From positions 372,001 through 436,000 of the forward strand of contig NZ_JABFTX010000001.1 in assembly GCF_021404305.1 (NCBI RefSeq): a stretch of 64,000 nucleotides of DNA, written 5' to 3'. Each line of letters opens with the position of its first letter. The first letter of the stretch is position 1. This DNA is from Billgrantia ethanolica. Its GTDB lineage: Bacteria; Pseudomonadota; Gammaproteobacteria; Pseudomonadales; Halomonadaceae. Positions 25,185 to 34,782 of the stretch are shown one piece after another. The position numbers were made by a program, and so were the translations under genes. The notes below the pieces were generated by a model that was not told the DNA's origin, made no database searches, and worked only from the letters and a program-made list of their open reading frames with translations.

Positions 25185-26159
25185 TTGGCCGACACCAACT
25201 TATCGTCGAAGTGTGCCATTCCGGTTGGCATCAGCGCCTGCCTCATGGGTGAGCAGGTGCGCTACAACGGCGGCCACAAGCGCTCCCGCTACTGCCTGGA
25301 TGTGTTGCAGGAGTGCTTCGCCTTCGAACCATTCTGCCCCGAGCTGGAAGCCGGTCTGGGTGTGCCGCGGGAGCCGATCCGTCTGGTCGGCGCCCCCGGC
25401 GAGCCCCCGCGGGTGAAAGGCACGGTGGATCCCGAGCTGGACGTCACCGAGCGCCTGCGTGAAGTCGGCGAGGCGTTCGTGGCGCGCCATCGCCATCTGC
25501 GCGGCTTCATTCTCATGAAAGGCTCACCGAGCTGCGGGCTCGAGCGGGTCAAGGTCTATCATGAAAACGGCATGCCCAGCCATGCCGACTCCGGGCTCTT
25601 CGTCCAGGTCCTACGCGAACACTTCCCCGAGCTGCCGCTGGAGGAGGAAGCGCGCATGAACGACGCTGTGCTGCGTGAGAACTTCATCACCCGGGTGTTT
25701 GCCTTCGATGACTGGAAACGCCATGTCGAAGATGCCAAGGGTTACCACGCTCTGATCCAGTTCCACAGCCGTCAGAAGTATCTGCTGATGGCCCACCACG
25801 TGGAAGCCTACCGCGAACTGGGTCGCTACCTGGGTAGCGAAGCGCATGCCCTGCCGCTGGAGGAGGTCAAGCACTCATACCTGCAACGCTTCATGGTGGC
25901 GCTGGCGCGTCCGGCCACGCGCAAGACCCACACCAATGCGATGATGCACGTGATGGGCTACCTGAAGCAGGAGCTCGACAGCGAGGTCAAGCAGGATCTG
26001 CTACAGGCAATCGAGGAGTATCGTCTTGGCCACGTGCATCTGGCGGTGCCGCTCAGGCTGCTCAGTCATTACATGAAGCGTCACGGCTCGGAGTACATTC
26101 GCCAACAGACGTACCTCGATCCACATCCTTACGAACTCGGTCTGCGCAACGCCATTTGA
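25185..26159 (+). CDS. DUF523-DUF1722 protein (TudS/YbgA-like)
   Basis: A 324-residue two-domain protein. The N-terminal DUF523 half has the conserved cysteines in GISACLMGEQVRYNG, PFCPELEAGLGVPRE and LMKGSPSCGLERVKVY; related TudS proteins use three Cys to hold a 4Fe-4S cluster and remove sulfur from thiouracil. The C-terminal DUF1722 half (HHVEAYRELGRYL to LRLLSHYMKRHG) is helical and of the YbgA type. The start is TTG 25185 with AGGGAG at 25172-25177; no upstream ATG is in frame and plausible. It may detoxify or recycle thionucleobases. Confidence 0.85.
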   Translation: MADTNLSSKCAIPVGISACLMGEQVRYNGGHKRSRYCLDVLQECFAFEPFCPELEAGLGVPREPIRLVGAPGEPPRVKGTVDPELDVTERLREVGEAFVARHRHLRGFILMKGSPSCGLERVKVYHENGMPSHADSGLFVQVLREHFPELPLEEEARMNDAVLRENFITRVFAFDDWKRHVEDAKGYHALIQFHSRQKYLLMAHHVEAYRELGRYLGSEAHALPLEEVKHSYLQRFMVALARPATRKTHTNAMMHVMGYLKQELDSEVKQDLLQAIEEYRLGHVHLAVPLRLLSHYMKRHGSEYIRQQTYLDPHPYELGLRNAI

Positions 26160-26183
26160 ATCAAGCCCCAGCCTCGCGCAAGT

Positions 26184-27959
26184 TCATGCCTCCGCTCTGT
26201 GTCGACCGAACTGCAGCTCCGCCAGGTGGCGGTAGAGCGGGCTTCGCTCGAGCAGTTCACCGTGGCGGCCGGCGGCGACCAGGCGTCCCTCGTCGAACAC
26301 CAGCAGGCGGTCGGCGGCAGTCACCGTGGCCAGGCGGTGAGCGATCACCAGGCTGGTGCGCCCGACCATCAGACGGTCCAGCGCCTGCTGGACCAGGCGC
26401 TCGCTCTCGGCATCCAGTGCGCTCGTCGCCTCGTCCAGCAGCAGTACGCTCGGGTCCTTGAGCAACGCGCGGGCAATCGCCAGGCGCTGACGCTGGCCGC
26501 CGGAGAGCTGCACGCCGCCGGGACCGAGCTCGGTATCGAAGCCGTGAGGCAAGGCCTCGACGAAGCCCAGGGCGTTGGCATCGCGGGCCGCGGCGCGCAG
26601 TTCGTCCAGCGTGGCGTCGGGCTTGCCGTAGCGCAGGTTGTCGGCCACCGTGCCGGTGAACAGCACCGGCTCCTGAGCCACCAGGCCCAGGCCGGCGCGC
26701 AGCGCCTTGGGATCGAACTCGCGCAGGTCGATGCCGTCCAGTGTCACGCGACCCCGTTCGGGGTCGTGAAAGCGCAGCAGCAGCGCGAACAGCGTGCTCT
26801 TGCCGGCGCCGGAAGGGCCCACCAGCGCCACGCGCTCGCCGGAGCGAATCTCCAGGTCGAGTGAATCCAGGGCCGGTGTTTCCCGCCCTGGGTAGGAGAA
26901 ACTCACGCCTTCCAGGCGGATCTCGCCACGCAGCGGTGAGGGCAGGGGTATCGGCTCGATCGGCGAACGAATGCCCGGCTCGGCATCGAGCAGCTCGAGC
27001 AGACGTTCCGCGGCGCCGGCGGCGCGCTGCACGTCGCCGGCCACCTCGGCCAGGGTCGCCACCGCCCCGGCCGCCAGTACCGCATAGAAGACGAAGGCGG
27101 AAAGCTCGCCCGCGCTGATCTCTCCGGCCAGTACCGCCTGGCCGCCTTGCCACAGCATCAGGCCCACGGCGGCGAATACCGTCAACATGGCGGCGGCGGT
27201 GAGCCAGGCCCGCTGGCGGGTGCGCACCACGGCGGTGGCGAAGGCCTGCTCGGCTCGCTCGCCGTAGTCGCGGCGGTCGATCGCTTCGTGAGAGAAGGCT
27301 TGTACGGTGCGAATGCCGTCCAGTGCTTCGCTGGCGTAGCGGCCCAGTTCGGCCACCCGGTCCTGGCTGTGGCGAGAAAGCCGTCGTACGCGGCGACCGA
27401 ACCACAGGATCGGCAGCAGCGTGGCGGGTATGCCGATCAGCACCAGCGCCGAGAGCCAGGGCTGGGTCACCAGCATCAGCATCACCGCACCCAGCAGCAT
27501 CACCAGGTTGCGCAGTGCCAGCGAGATCGACGAGCCGAACAGGGTCTGCAGCACGCTGGTGTCGGCGGTCAGGCGCGAGGCGATCTCGGCGGCGCCGCGG
27601 TCGCGTCGGGCGGCGCTCTCGAAATAGGCCGGCTCCAGCTCGAGCAAATGATCGAAGACCTGACGTCGCAGGTCCGCTGCCAGGCGCTCTCCGATCCAGC
27701 TCACCTGGTAGTAGCGCAGCGCCGAGGCACCGGCCAGCACGCTGACGACGGCCAGCATCACGCCCAGGGTCTGGTTGAGGCGGGTGGCGTCCGCGGCGAG
27801 AAAGCCCTGGTCGATCACCAGGCGTAGCCCCTGGCCCAGCAGCAGCACGCTGCCGGAAGCCACCAGCAGCGCCAGGGCGGCGATGGCCAGGCGGCCGCGA
27901 TAGGGTGTGAGCAGCGTCAGCAGGCGCAGCAATACCCGCGGGTCGGGGCGTGGGGTCAT
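26184..27959 (-). CDS. ABC transporter, fused permease-ATPase (MsbA/multidrug type)
   Basis: A 591-residue half-transporter exporter. Six membrane helices lie in residues 15-310. The ATPase has Walker A GPSGAGKSTLFALLL, the Q-loop region GLVAQEPVLF, signature LSGGQRQRLAIARALL, Walker B SVLLLDEATSALD and the H-loop VIAHRLATV. It should homodimerise in the inner membrane and export a lipid or drug. The gene stands alone, with the SDR-VKOR fusion upstream on the same strand separated by a hairpin, so a substrate cannot be inferred from context. Confidence 0.88.
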   Translation of the reverse strand: MTPRPDPRVLLRLLTLLTPYRGRLAIAALALLVASGSVLLLGQGLRLVIDQGFLAADATRLNQTLGVMLAVVSVLAGASALRYYQVSWIGERLAADLRRQVFDHLLELEPAYFESAARRDRGAAEIASRLTADTSVLQTLFGSSISLALRNLVMLLGAVMLMLVTQPWLSALVLIGIPATLLPILWFGRRVRRLSRHSQDRVAELGRYASEALDGIRTVQAFSHEAIDRRDYGERAEQAFATAVVRTRQRAWLTAAAMLTVFAAVGLMLWQGGQAVLAGEISAGELSAFVFYAVLAAGAVATLAEVAGDVQRAAGAAERLLELLDAEPGIRSPIEPIPLPSPLRGEIRLEGVSFSYPGRETPALDSLDLEIRSGERVALVGPSGAGKSTLFALLLRFHDPERGRVTLDGIDLREFDPKALRAGLGLVAQEPVLFTGTVADNLRYGKPDATLDELRAAARDANALGFVEALPHGFDTELGPGGVQLSGGQRQRLAIARALLKDPSVLLLDEATSALDAESERLVQQALDRLMVGRTSLVIAHRLATVTAADRLLVFDEGRLVAAGRHGELLERSPLYRHLAELQFGRHRAEA

Positions 27960-28026
27960 GTCGGGATGTCGCTCATGGCAGGCATGGCTATACGATATCA
28001 GGGCTGCGGCATCGGCGCATGAGCGA

Positions 28027-28052
28027 GCCGGGGCGCCCTCAGGCGCCCCGGC
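28027..28052 (-). terminator. Hairpin after SDR-SPW-VKOR gene
   Basis: Eleven-bp GC-rich stem (GCCGGGGCGCC and complement) with loop CTCA, directly after the stop at 28060 on the minus strand. No T-tract follows. Confidence 0.5.
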
Positions 28053-28059
28053 AGCTCTC

Positions 28060-30534
28060 TCATGCCAGCAGCCGGTTCCAGCTGCCGTATTCGCCGCGAA
28101 TCGGCCCGCGACGCAGACAGAGCGCGATCACCACCACCGCGCAGAGCAGGCTGTTGATCGTCGCCGCCATGTCGGCGCCGTGCAGGAAGGGCGTGAACAG
28201 CAGGATGGTGGCCAGGGGTATCATCAGCCAGCGCACCGGGCGGGCCGACTCGGCCATGGCGATGACACCCAGGGTGATGAGCAACGCACCGACCAGATGA
28301 TCCCAATTGGCCAGGGTGCCCTCGGCGCCGAAGGTGATGCGGGTCAGCATCAGCCAGGCGCCGATCAGGATGCACAGGGCCAGGTTCCAGGGCAGGTTGA
28401 CCCCGGTACCCAGCGCGTCGCCGAGAATGGCAGTGGGCTTGCGCTGGAAGTCCTCGTCCGGCGATTCGTTGGGCCCCTCGTCGGTGTCGCCGGTGAAGAA
28501 GATCTTGAGCACCGGAGCACCGGTCTTGCGACGCCGCTTGAGGAACTCACCGGTGGCGACGAACTCGTTGAAGGCGTAAGCGATCTGCAACAGCATCGCC
28601 CCGGCCTGGATTAAGCACAGTGTGCACCAGGTGCCGATCAGGATCGGCTGGATGATGATGAAGGTCACCGAGACCACGCCGAGCGGCACGATCAGCACGC
28701 CGAACGAAGCCACTACCCAGGGCATGGTGCGCCAGCGGTTGGCCGCGCCCATCAGACCGAGCATGATCTCCAGCATGTAGACCATGCCGCCCAGGCCGGC
28801 ATCGGGCACCGGCCACGCCTCGGAGGCCGCCGAGGTGATGATGTCCTCGGTGCCGTTGAGGCCATCACGGGTGCCGTCGAAGAAGGGGTCCCACACTGCG
28901 TCGATGTGCCCCAACTGATAGGCGGCGAGATAACGCGAGATGAAAAAGCCGACGAAGGCCAGCGCGATGATCGGCATGCGCTGACGCCAACTCGACGGGT
29001 TGTTGTTCCAACCGGGCGGCGTGGTGGGGCCGGTCATGGCCGCCGCCGGTGAGACGCCGGGCGCCGGTCGCACCACCGCGGCGAAGCCGATGGCCAGGGT
29101 GCCGACGAGGGTGCCGTTGAGGTAGGCCGCGGCGCTGTCGCTCCAGAATACCAGTGGCGCGAACAGCACCCAAAGGCCGATTGCCGCGCACACCCAGCGC
29201 GCCCAGATCAGCTTCAGCGAGAGCGAAAGCGCGCCGAACAGCGTCAGCAGCAGGCCCGAGGCCATGTCGCTGTAGGCCATGGCGCCGTCATAACCCAAGG
29301 TGGCGGGGGAGACCACCAGCCAGGCGCCCAGGGAGATGTTGAAGAAGTGCGCCCACAGGAAACGGTAGTGCTCTCGCTGGGTGTGTGCCTGATGATCTTC
29401 CAGGACCCGCTCGGGATTGACGCCTTTCTCCTCGGCCTCCTCGATCCAGTCCGGCGGGGTGATACCGTTGGCCTCGTACCAGTCGTGGGGGTCGCTGAGC
29501 AGGTGGTCGACCATGGCCTCAAGGGTGTCGAAGACCTCGTGGCGCGGCTCCCAGCCAAGCTGTTTCCGCGCCCGGCGGATGTCGAGCTCGTAGTGATCGT
29601 CGGCCATGTCGATCATGAACGGCCGGATGAACGGCTTCTCGCCCTTGTCGAAGTCGTCCGGCACCAGTGGCTCGCTCTTCTCTTCCAGCAATGCGCCGGT
29701 CTTGGCCAGCGGCTTGGGCATGACCACGGTCTTCCATTTCTTCTTGCCGTGGATCAGCTCGCCCAGACGGTTCTGCAGCGCCTCGTAGCTGACGGCATGC
29801 TCCTCACCGATGAGGATCTCGTTCTTTTCTGGCAGTTCTCGGCGCCGGTCGATGGTGCGGCGAAAGGCCTCGATCATGTCCTCCTTGTGCACGCAGGCCT
29901 GGCCGGCGTTGGTGTTGCCCGAGTAGAAGTGGCTCTTGAGGGTGTGTTCGTAGATACGCGCGATCTGGTGGGAGAGCGTCGGCACGCTGGTCTCCTCGTC
30001 GTACATGCCGGCCAGGCGCAGCAGGGTGTAGGGCATGCGGGCATGTTTCCGGATCACCTCCTCGGTGCGCGCCTTGGACTGCGGATAGGCCCAGGTGGGG
30101 CCGATCGGCGTCTCCTCGCTGACCCGGCGGCCCGGTACCTGAGGCTCGTGCACGAGCATGGTGCTGGAGTAGATGAAGCGCTCGACGTTCATGTCTGCCA
30201 GCGCCTTGAGCAGGTTGCGCGTCCCCTGTTCGTTGACCTTCTCGTAGAGCGGCGACTCCTCACCGGTAAAGTCGAAATAGGCGGCCAGATGCACGACGGC
30301 GGCGATGTCGTTCCCGTGCCGCTCGGCGATCTCGCTCATCGTGCGCTTGATGGAGTCGACCTCGGTGAGGTCGAACTCGTAGCTCTCGTCCGCCGCCTCG
30401 CCTGCACTGCGGTCCAGTCCGATGATGTGGTAGTCATCCTTCAGGCTCCGGGTCAGGGCGCTTCCCACGCCTCCCGAAGCCCCGGTGATGACCACTACTG
30501 GCTTATCCCGATTCGTGACTTCCCTGTCTTGCAT
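28060..30534 (-). CDS. SDR-SPW-VKOR-SPW multidomain membrane protein
   Basis: An 824-residue fusion. Residues about 10-350 form an extended SDR/epimerase domain: TGASGGVG nucleotide loop near 17-24, a YPQSK active site (Tyr150, Lys154) and Ser124 nearby. Residues about 390-490 are an SPW-type membrane module (SLGAWLVVSPATLGYD, IGLWVLFAPLVFW). Residues about 520-660 resemble a VKOR/DsbB-like four-helix domain with WCTLC (Cys637, Cys640). A second SPW-like module closes the protein (710-824). The extra loop cysteines of classic VKOR are absent from the 540-580 loop. The enzyme may couple NAD(P)H chemistry to quinone or thiol redox at the membrane; this is inference. An in-frame ATG at 30534 is used. 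Confidence 0.75.
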   Translation of the reverse strand: MQDREVTNRDKPVVVITGASGGVGSALTRSLKDDYHIIGLDRSAGEAADESYEFDLTEVDSIKRTMSEIAERHGNDIAAVVHLAAYFDFTGEESPLYEKVNEQGTRNLLKALADMNVERFIYSSTMLVHEPQVPGRRVSEETPIGPTWAYPQSKARTEEVIRKHARMPYTLLRLAGMYDEETSVPTLSHQIARIYEHTLKSHFYSGNTNAGQACVHKEDMIEAFRRTIDRRRELPEKNEILIGEEHAVSYEALQNRLGELIHGKKKWKTVVMPKPLAKTGALLEEKSEPLVPDDFDKGEKPFIRPFMIDMADDHYELDIRRARKQLGWEPRHEVFDTLEAMVDHLLSDPHDWYEANGITPPDWIEEAEEKGVNPERVLEDHQAHTQREHYRFLWAHFFNISLGAWLVVSPATLGYDGAMAYSDMASGLLLTLFGALSLSLKLIWARWVCAAIGLWVLFAPLVFWSDSAAAYLNGTLVGTLAIGFAAVVRPAPGVSPAAAMTGPTTPPGWNNNPSSWRQRMPIIALAFVGFFISRYLAAYQLGHIDAVWDPFFDGTRDGLNGTEDIITSAASEAWPVPDAGLGGMVYMLEIMLGLMGAANRWRTMPWVVASFGVLIVPLGVVSVTFIIIQPILIGTWCTLCLIQAGAMLLQIAYAFNEFVATGEFLKRRRKTGAPVLKIFFTGDTDEGPNESPDEDFQRKPTAILGDALGTGVNLPWNLALCILIGAWLMLTRITFGAEGTLANWDHLVGALLITLGVIAMAESARPVRWLMIPLATILLFTPFLHGADMAATINSLLCAVVVIALCLRRGPIRGEYGSWNRLLA

Positions 30535-30712
30535 TATCAGGACCCCTTCTCAATCCGTGAGCGCACAGAACGATGATGCTCCCTCAAGCTAGACGGCTTT
30601 ACCTCACAACGGCAAACCCAAGTTATTACACTAGATGTGTGCATTGGCTATGCTGCTGATGCGGTTGGCAAGCCTGCCAAACCGTCCGGAACGGAAAAGG
30701 AGTTTCTTGCGC

Positions 30713-31438
30713 ATGAAGAGTGTCGTTGCCATCCGCCACGTTGCCTTCGAGGATCTAGGGATCTTCGAGCCGATTCTCGAGGAGTTTGGCTACCGCATCC
30801 GCTACCTCGACCCCGGGCTGCTGGGGCCGGATGCCCTGGAGTCGTTGGACGTCGACAGCCCCGAGCTGATGGTAGTGCTGGGTGGGCCGGTTGGCGCCAA
30901 CGACGACGCGCTCTTTCCGTTTCTCGCCGCCGAGTTGGACGCCATTCGTCACCGACTCGATTCCGGACGTCCGCTGCTCGGTATCTGCCTCGGGGCACAG
31001 CTCATCGCCCGCGCCATGGGCGGGCGGGTCTTTCCGATGCCGGAAAAGGAGATCGGTTTTGCCGATGTCTATCTGACGCGTGAGGGACAGGAGGGGCCGC
31101 TACGCCACCTGGGCAACCCCGACCACGTCCTGCACTGGCATGGCGACATGTTCGAAACGCCACCCGGTGCCACGCGGCTGGCCTACAGCCACCCCTGTTC
31201 GCACCAGGCCTTCGCCGTGGGCGATCAGGTGCTGGGGCTGCAGTTTCATCTCGAGGTGAGCCCGGCCCGAATCGAGCCCTGGCTGATCGGTCATGCCGCC
31301 GAGCTTGCCGCGGCGGAGGTCGATCCGGTCGAGCTGCGTGAGCAGGCGCAGCTGTACGGTCCGGGCCTTGTCCAGCGCGGTCAGCAGGTGCTGCGCGAAT
31401 GGCTGACCAACGCCGAGGCTACCCACGGCATCGAGTAG
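30713..31438 (+). CDS. Class I glutamine amidotransferase domain protein
   Basis: A 241-residue stand-alone GATase1. The nucleophile is in PLLGICLGAQLIARAMGG and the His-Glu pair in LGLQFHLEVSP. A conserved HWHGDMFETPPGA region fits the YfeJ/GuaA-like subgroup that hydrolyses glutamine or gamma-glutamyl compounds. AAGGAG ten bases before ATG 30713 decides the start over an in-frame ATG at 30635. It converges with yejK only 5 nt away and diverges from the SDR-VKOR gene. Confidence 0.83.
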   Translation: MKSVVAIRHVAFEDLGIFEPILEEFGYRIRYLDPGLLGPDALESLDVDSPELMVVLGGPVGANDDALFPFLAAELDAIRHRLDSGRPLLGICLGAQLIARAMGGRVFPMPEKEIGFADVYLTREGQEGPLRHLGNPDHVLHWHGDMFETPPGATRLAYSHPCSHQAFAVGDQVLGLQFHLEVSPARIEPWLIGHAAELAAAEVDPVELREQAQLYGPGLVQRGQQVLREWLTNAEATHGIE

Positions 31439-31443
31439 CGCCT

Positions 31444-32460
31444 TCACTCCTTGCGCTGCTTGAGCTGCTCCTTGAGCTGTTTGGGCACCTGCTTGATGAT
31501 CAGCCGGTCCTGGCTTTCGTCATACTCGATGGTCGATCCCAGCAGATGGGAGTCGAAGCTGATCGAGACGCCGCCGGCGCGGCCGGTGAAGCGGCGAAAC
31601 TGCCTGAGGGTGCGCTTGTCAGGCGGTATCTCGGGCGAGAGGCCGTAGTCGGCGTTGCGGATGTGGTCGTAGAACGCCTTGGGCTGCTGCTCGTCGAGCA
31701 GCTCCGAGAGCTCTTCCAGGGTGATCGGCTCGCCGCGGCTGGCCTGTTCGTTGGCGTAGTCGATCAGCGCCTCGGTCTTCTCCCGGCTCTGCTCCTCAGG
31801 AAGATCCTCCTGCTCCACGTAATCGCTGAAGGCCTTGAGCAGGGTGCGGGTCTCGCCGGTGGCATCGATCCCCTCGCTGGCGCCGAGTGCCGTGGCCAGA
31901 TCCTCCGACAGCTTCCTGCCGCCGCGATCGTGAATCCATGACAGGTAATGGCGTGAGGCGGCGCCGTCCCGCCACTGGGTCAGATTGATACGCAGCCCCA
32001 GGCTCATGCGCGCCAGGTTGAGCTGCGCCGCGGGCACGACCCGCATGGCCGAGTCGATACCGAACCCCGTGCGCTGATGCAGCAATGCCACGCCGAGATA
32101 GTGGGTCTCACCCTGACGATAGTCGATGCACAACAGATGCCCGGAGGCGGAGAGGTGTGCGTCGACCAACGGCAGCAGGCGATTGGCCAGGGCCTGGCTG
32201 AAGGCGGCGAAATCGGTTTGCGTTTCCAGGTAGTCGGTCAGCTCTTGGATGAAGGGCGCTGTCGAGCCCGGCTCATTGGCGTCCTGCTCCCGGAAGTGCC
32301 CCCACGCCTTGGTCTTGGCATGGTAGGCATCGTGAAATCCCGACAGCAGGTCTTCCAGCAGCGGCGACGATGCCAACTCGGCAGTGGCTGCCCGCAGGCT
32401 TGCCGGCTCCTCGCCGCTATTCTTGTCGATCTCGTGGACGATGCAGTGCTGTATCGGCAT
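31444..32460 (-). CDS. yejK: Nucleoid-associated protein YejK/NdpA
   Basis: A 338-residue member of the NdpA/YejK family, nucleoid-bound proteins of unclear mechanism. Family segments are evident: MPIQHCIVHEIDK at the start, HLLCIDYRQGETHYLGVALLHQR in the middle and a C-terminal basic end (IIKQVPKQLKEQLKQRKE). GGAGACGGCC precedes ATG 32460, which is preferred over an in-frame ATG at 32490. The gene stands alone between a GATase and a diguanylate cyclase. Confidence 0.9.
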   Translation of the reverse strand: MPIQHCIVHEIDKNSGEEPASLRAATAELASSPLLEDLLSGFHDAYHAKTKAWGHFREQDANEPGSTAPFIQELTDYLETQTDFAAFSQALANRLLPLVDAHLSASGHLLCIDYRQGETHYLGVALLHQRTGFGIDSAMRVVPAAQLNLARMSLGLRINLTQWRDGAASRHYLSWIHDRGGRKLSEDLATALGASEGIDATGETRTLLKAFSDYVEQEDLPEEQSREKTEALIDYANEQASRGEPITLEELSELLDEQQPKAFYDHIRNADYGLSPEIPPDKRTLRQFRRFTGRAGGVSISFDSHLLGSTIEYDESQDRLIIKQVPKQLKEQLKQRKE

Positions 32461-32572
32461 GGCCGTCTCCGCCGTCGTGACGCTGGGCAAGCGTCGGTGG
32501 ACTGTGCCGCTAGGCAGGAAGGCGAATCATACCGGGCCCGGCGTCGAGTTCAAGCCGGGGTGGTGGCAGCGC

Positions 32573-33799
32573 TCAGGCTTGCGCCGAGATCGCGGGCGGA
32601 GCCTCGCCGGCGACCATGACGCAGTTCCTGCCGCGAGACTTGCCGGCATAAAGTGCGTCGTCGGCACGCTGAAGTGCCGGTTCCAGGGTCACTTCTCCAG
32701 GCGCCACCTGGCTGATGCCGACCGTGACGGAGAGACGCTGGCCGGGAGGCAACACCGGCAATTGCAGGGAGGTTACCTTGTCCCGCAGGCGTTCGGCGAT
32801 GGACGTGGCGGTCTCCAGGTTGGCCTGGGGCAGCGCGATGACAAACTCCTCACCGCCGTAACGGCCGATGATATCCGTTTCGCGCAGCACCGAGGCGCAG
32901 CAGGAGGCCACCGTCGTGAGCACCAGGTCGCCCACAGCATGGCCATGATGATCGTTGAGAGTCTTGAACAGATCGATATCGACCATGCAGATGGCCAGCG
33001 GAGTCTGTTCTCGATGGGCCCGGGTCAGCTCACGCTCCGCCAGTTCGAAGAAGTGCCTCCGGTTGGCGATACCGGTCAACGAATCGGTACTGGCCATATG
33101 GCGCAGCTGGGCTTCGAGCATCTGCCGCTCTTCGATCTCGCTCTGCAGCTTGCGATTGACGTCGCGCTCATCCATCAGCAGGGCGAACTGCTTGCGCTGC
33201 AGTCGGTTCAATCGGCTGAAGGTCAGCCATCCCATCAGGTTGGCGAAGGCGATGATCATCAAGGTGCTCGCCAGCATGCCGGGCGGAAGAGGCTTCCACA
33301 GCAGTGTCAGCAGAGTGAAACCGATCGACAGATAGCCATTCCAGAAGAGAATCCATGGCAGTCGATTGGGTATCAGCAGATAGATGGTCAGACTGGCCAC
33401 CACGATGCTCGAGATGTGTAGCCCGACACTGCCCGGGTGCAGCAAGATCGTCAGCAGAAGACCACTGAGGGTGGCGAAGTAGACCAGATTGAGCGGCAGC
33501 GGCCGATGGGCCTGAACAGGGTGTCGGGTGATGTGACGGGCCAGCACCAGGCAGCTGAGAGCCACGCCGACACGGGTGGCGGCAAGGATGAGAAAGGTAC
33601 CGCTCGCGCCAAGCAGCACATAGTCAGCCATGATGAACAAGAGGAAAGTGGCAGCGATCAGCCATAGCGCATAGCGCAGCTGCTGTGCGTCCTGTAAGCG
33701 CATGGTGCGGCGATAGAGGGCTTCCAGCGCGGCGAGGTGAAACTCGGCGCGCCAATTGAGCGAAGCTCCCTGCCTAGCTTCGTTCTTGCCAGCAGTCAT
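32573..33799 (-). CDS. Diguanylate cyclase with six-helix membrane sensor
   Basis: A 408-residue protein: about six membrane helices in residues 43-196 form an uncharacterised sensor, a short coiled linker (ERDVNRKLQSEIEERQMLEAQL) follows, then a complete GGDEF domain with GRYGGEEF (about 315-319). The inhibitory RxxD site is present as RETD, five residues before. It should make c-di-GMP with product feedback. A start at 33832 is also in frame; AAGGGC before ATG 33799 is the better site. It is monocistronic. Confidence 0.87.
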   Translation of the reverse strand: MTAGKNEARQGASLNWRAEFHLAALEALYRRTMRLQDAQQLRYALWLIAATFLLFIMADYVLLGASGTFLILAATRVGVALSCLVLARHITRHPVQAHRPLPLNLVYFATLSGLLLTILLHPGSVGLHISSIVVASLTIYLLIPNRLPWILFWNGYLSIGFTLLTLLWKPLPPGMLASTLMIIAFANLMGWLTFSRLNRLQRKQFALLMDERDVNRKLQSEIEERQMLEAQLRHMASTDSLTGIANRRHFFELAERELTRAHREQTPLAICMVDIDLFKTLNDHHGHAVGDLVLTTVASCCASVLRETDIIGRYGGEEFVIALPQANLETATSIAERLRDKVTSLQLPVLPPGQRLSVTVGISQVAPGEVTLEPALQRADDALYAGKSRGRNCVMVAGEAPPAISAQA

Positions 33800-34020
33800 T
33801 GCAGTGCCCTTGTGATAGAGCAACAGGCTCATTGTGGAATGGCTCTTTCGTTGCTCGCTTATTCTCGTGTGCTGCTCGTGCTGTCAGGTGGGCTGTGTTT
33901 GCCTGTTACTAGTTTGTAAGTACGGCATTTGGAAGCATGGCCAATAACGGGCAAGAGCGCCAGCGACGACTGTGCCGCAGCGCTCAATGGCGACGCTGAC
34001 CGCTGTCCCCTTGCGCTACC

Positions 34021-34782
34021 TCAAGGTTTGAGCCGGTAGCCGGTGCGAAAGATCCAGTTGATCACCGCCAGGGCCACGCCGAGAAACAGCGTGATGATGA
34101 CGAGGCTGGCCCAGATGCTGACGTCACCGGTGCCGTAGAAGCTCCAGCGGAAGCCGCTGACCAGGTAGACCACCGGGTTGAGCAGCGTTACCGCCTGCCA
34201 TAGAGGCGGCAGCATGTCGATGGAGTAGAAGGTGCCGCCGAGGAAGGTCAGCGGCGTGACGATCAGCAACGGCACCAGCTGCAGCTTCTCGAAGCCGTCG
34301 GCCCAGATGCCGATGATGAAGCCGAGCAGGCTGAAGGTCACCGCGGTCAGGATCAGAAACAGCAGCATCATCAGCGGATACTGGATAGTGAAGGGCACGA
34401 ACAGCCGCGCCGTGCCGAGCACGATTAGCCCCAGGATGATCGACTTGGTGGCCGCTGCCCCGACATAGCCGAGTACGATCTCGAAATAGGAGATCGGCGC
34501 CGAGAGGATCTCGTAGATGGCGCCCGAGAAGCGTGGGAAGAAGATGCCGAAGGAGGCGGTCGAGACGCTTTGGGTGAGCAGCATCAGCATGATCAGCCCG
34601 GGCACGATGAAAGCCCCGTAGCTTACACCGTCCACCTCGCTGATGCGGGTGCCGATGGCCGCGCCGAAAACCACGAAGTAGAGCGATGTGGAGACCACCG
34701 GGGAGACGATGCTCTGCAGCACGGTACGCAGGCTGCGGGCCATCTCGGCCTGGTAGATGGTTTTCACCGATTGCAGGTTCAT
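34021..34782 (-). CDS. ABC-2 type permease (YadH-like)
   Basis: A 253-residue inner-membrane permease with six helices. The ABC-2 signature region is visible in the cytosolic-facing end [23 protein letters not shown] and in the last loop [28 protein letters not shown]. Paired with the ATPase encoded upstream by a 4-nt ATGA overlap. Together they resemble the E. coli YadG/YadH exporter, whose substrate is not known. Confidence 0.87.
   Translation of the reverse strand: MNLQSVKTIYQAEMARSLRTVLQSIVSPVVSTSLYFVVFGAAIGTRISEVDGVSYGAFIVPGLIMLMLLTQSVSTASFGIFFPRFSGAIYEILSAPISYFEIVLGYVGAAATKSIILGLIVLGTARLFVPFTIQYPLMMLLFLILTAVTFSLLGFIIGIWADGFEKLQLVPLLIVTPLTFLGGTFYSIDMLPPLWQAVTLLNPVVYLVSGFRWSFYGTGDVSIWASLVIITLFLGVALAVINWIFRTGYRLKP

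Noticed and set aside
29347-30576. Long forward open frame opposite the SDR part of the fusion gene
   Set aside because: Antisense shadow; no recognisable domain and no ribosome site.
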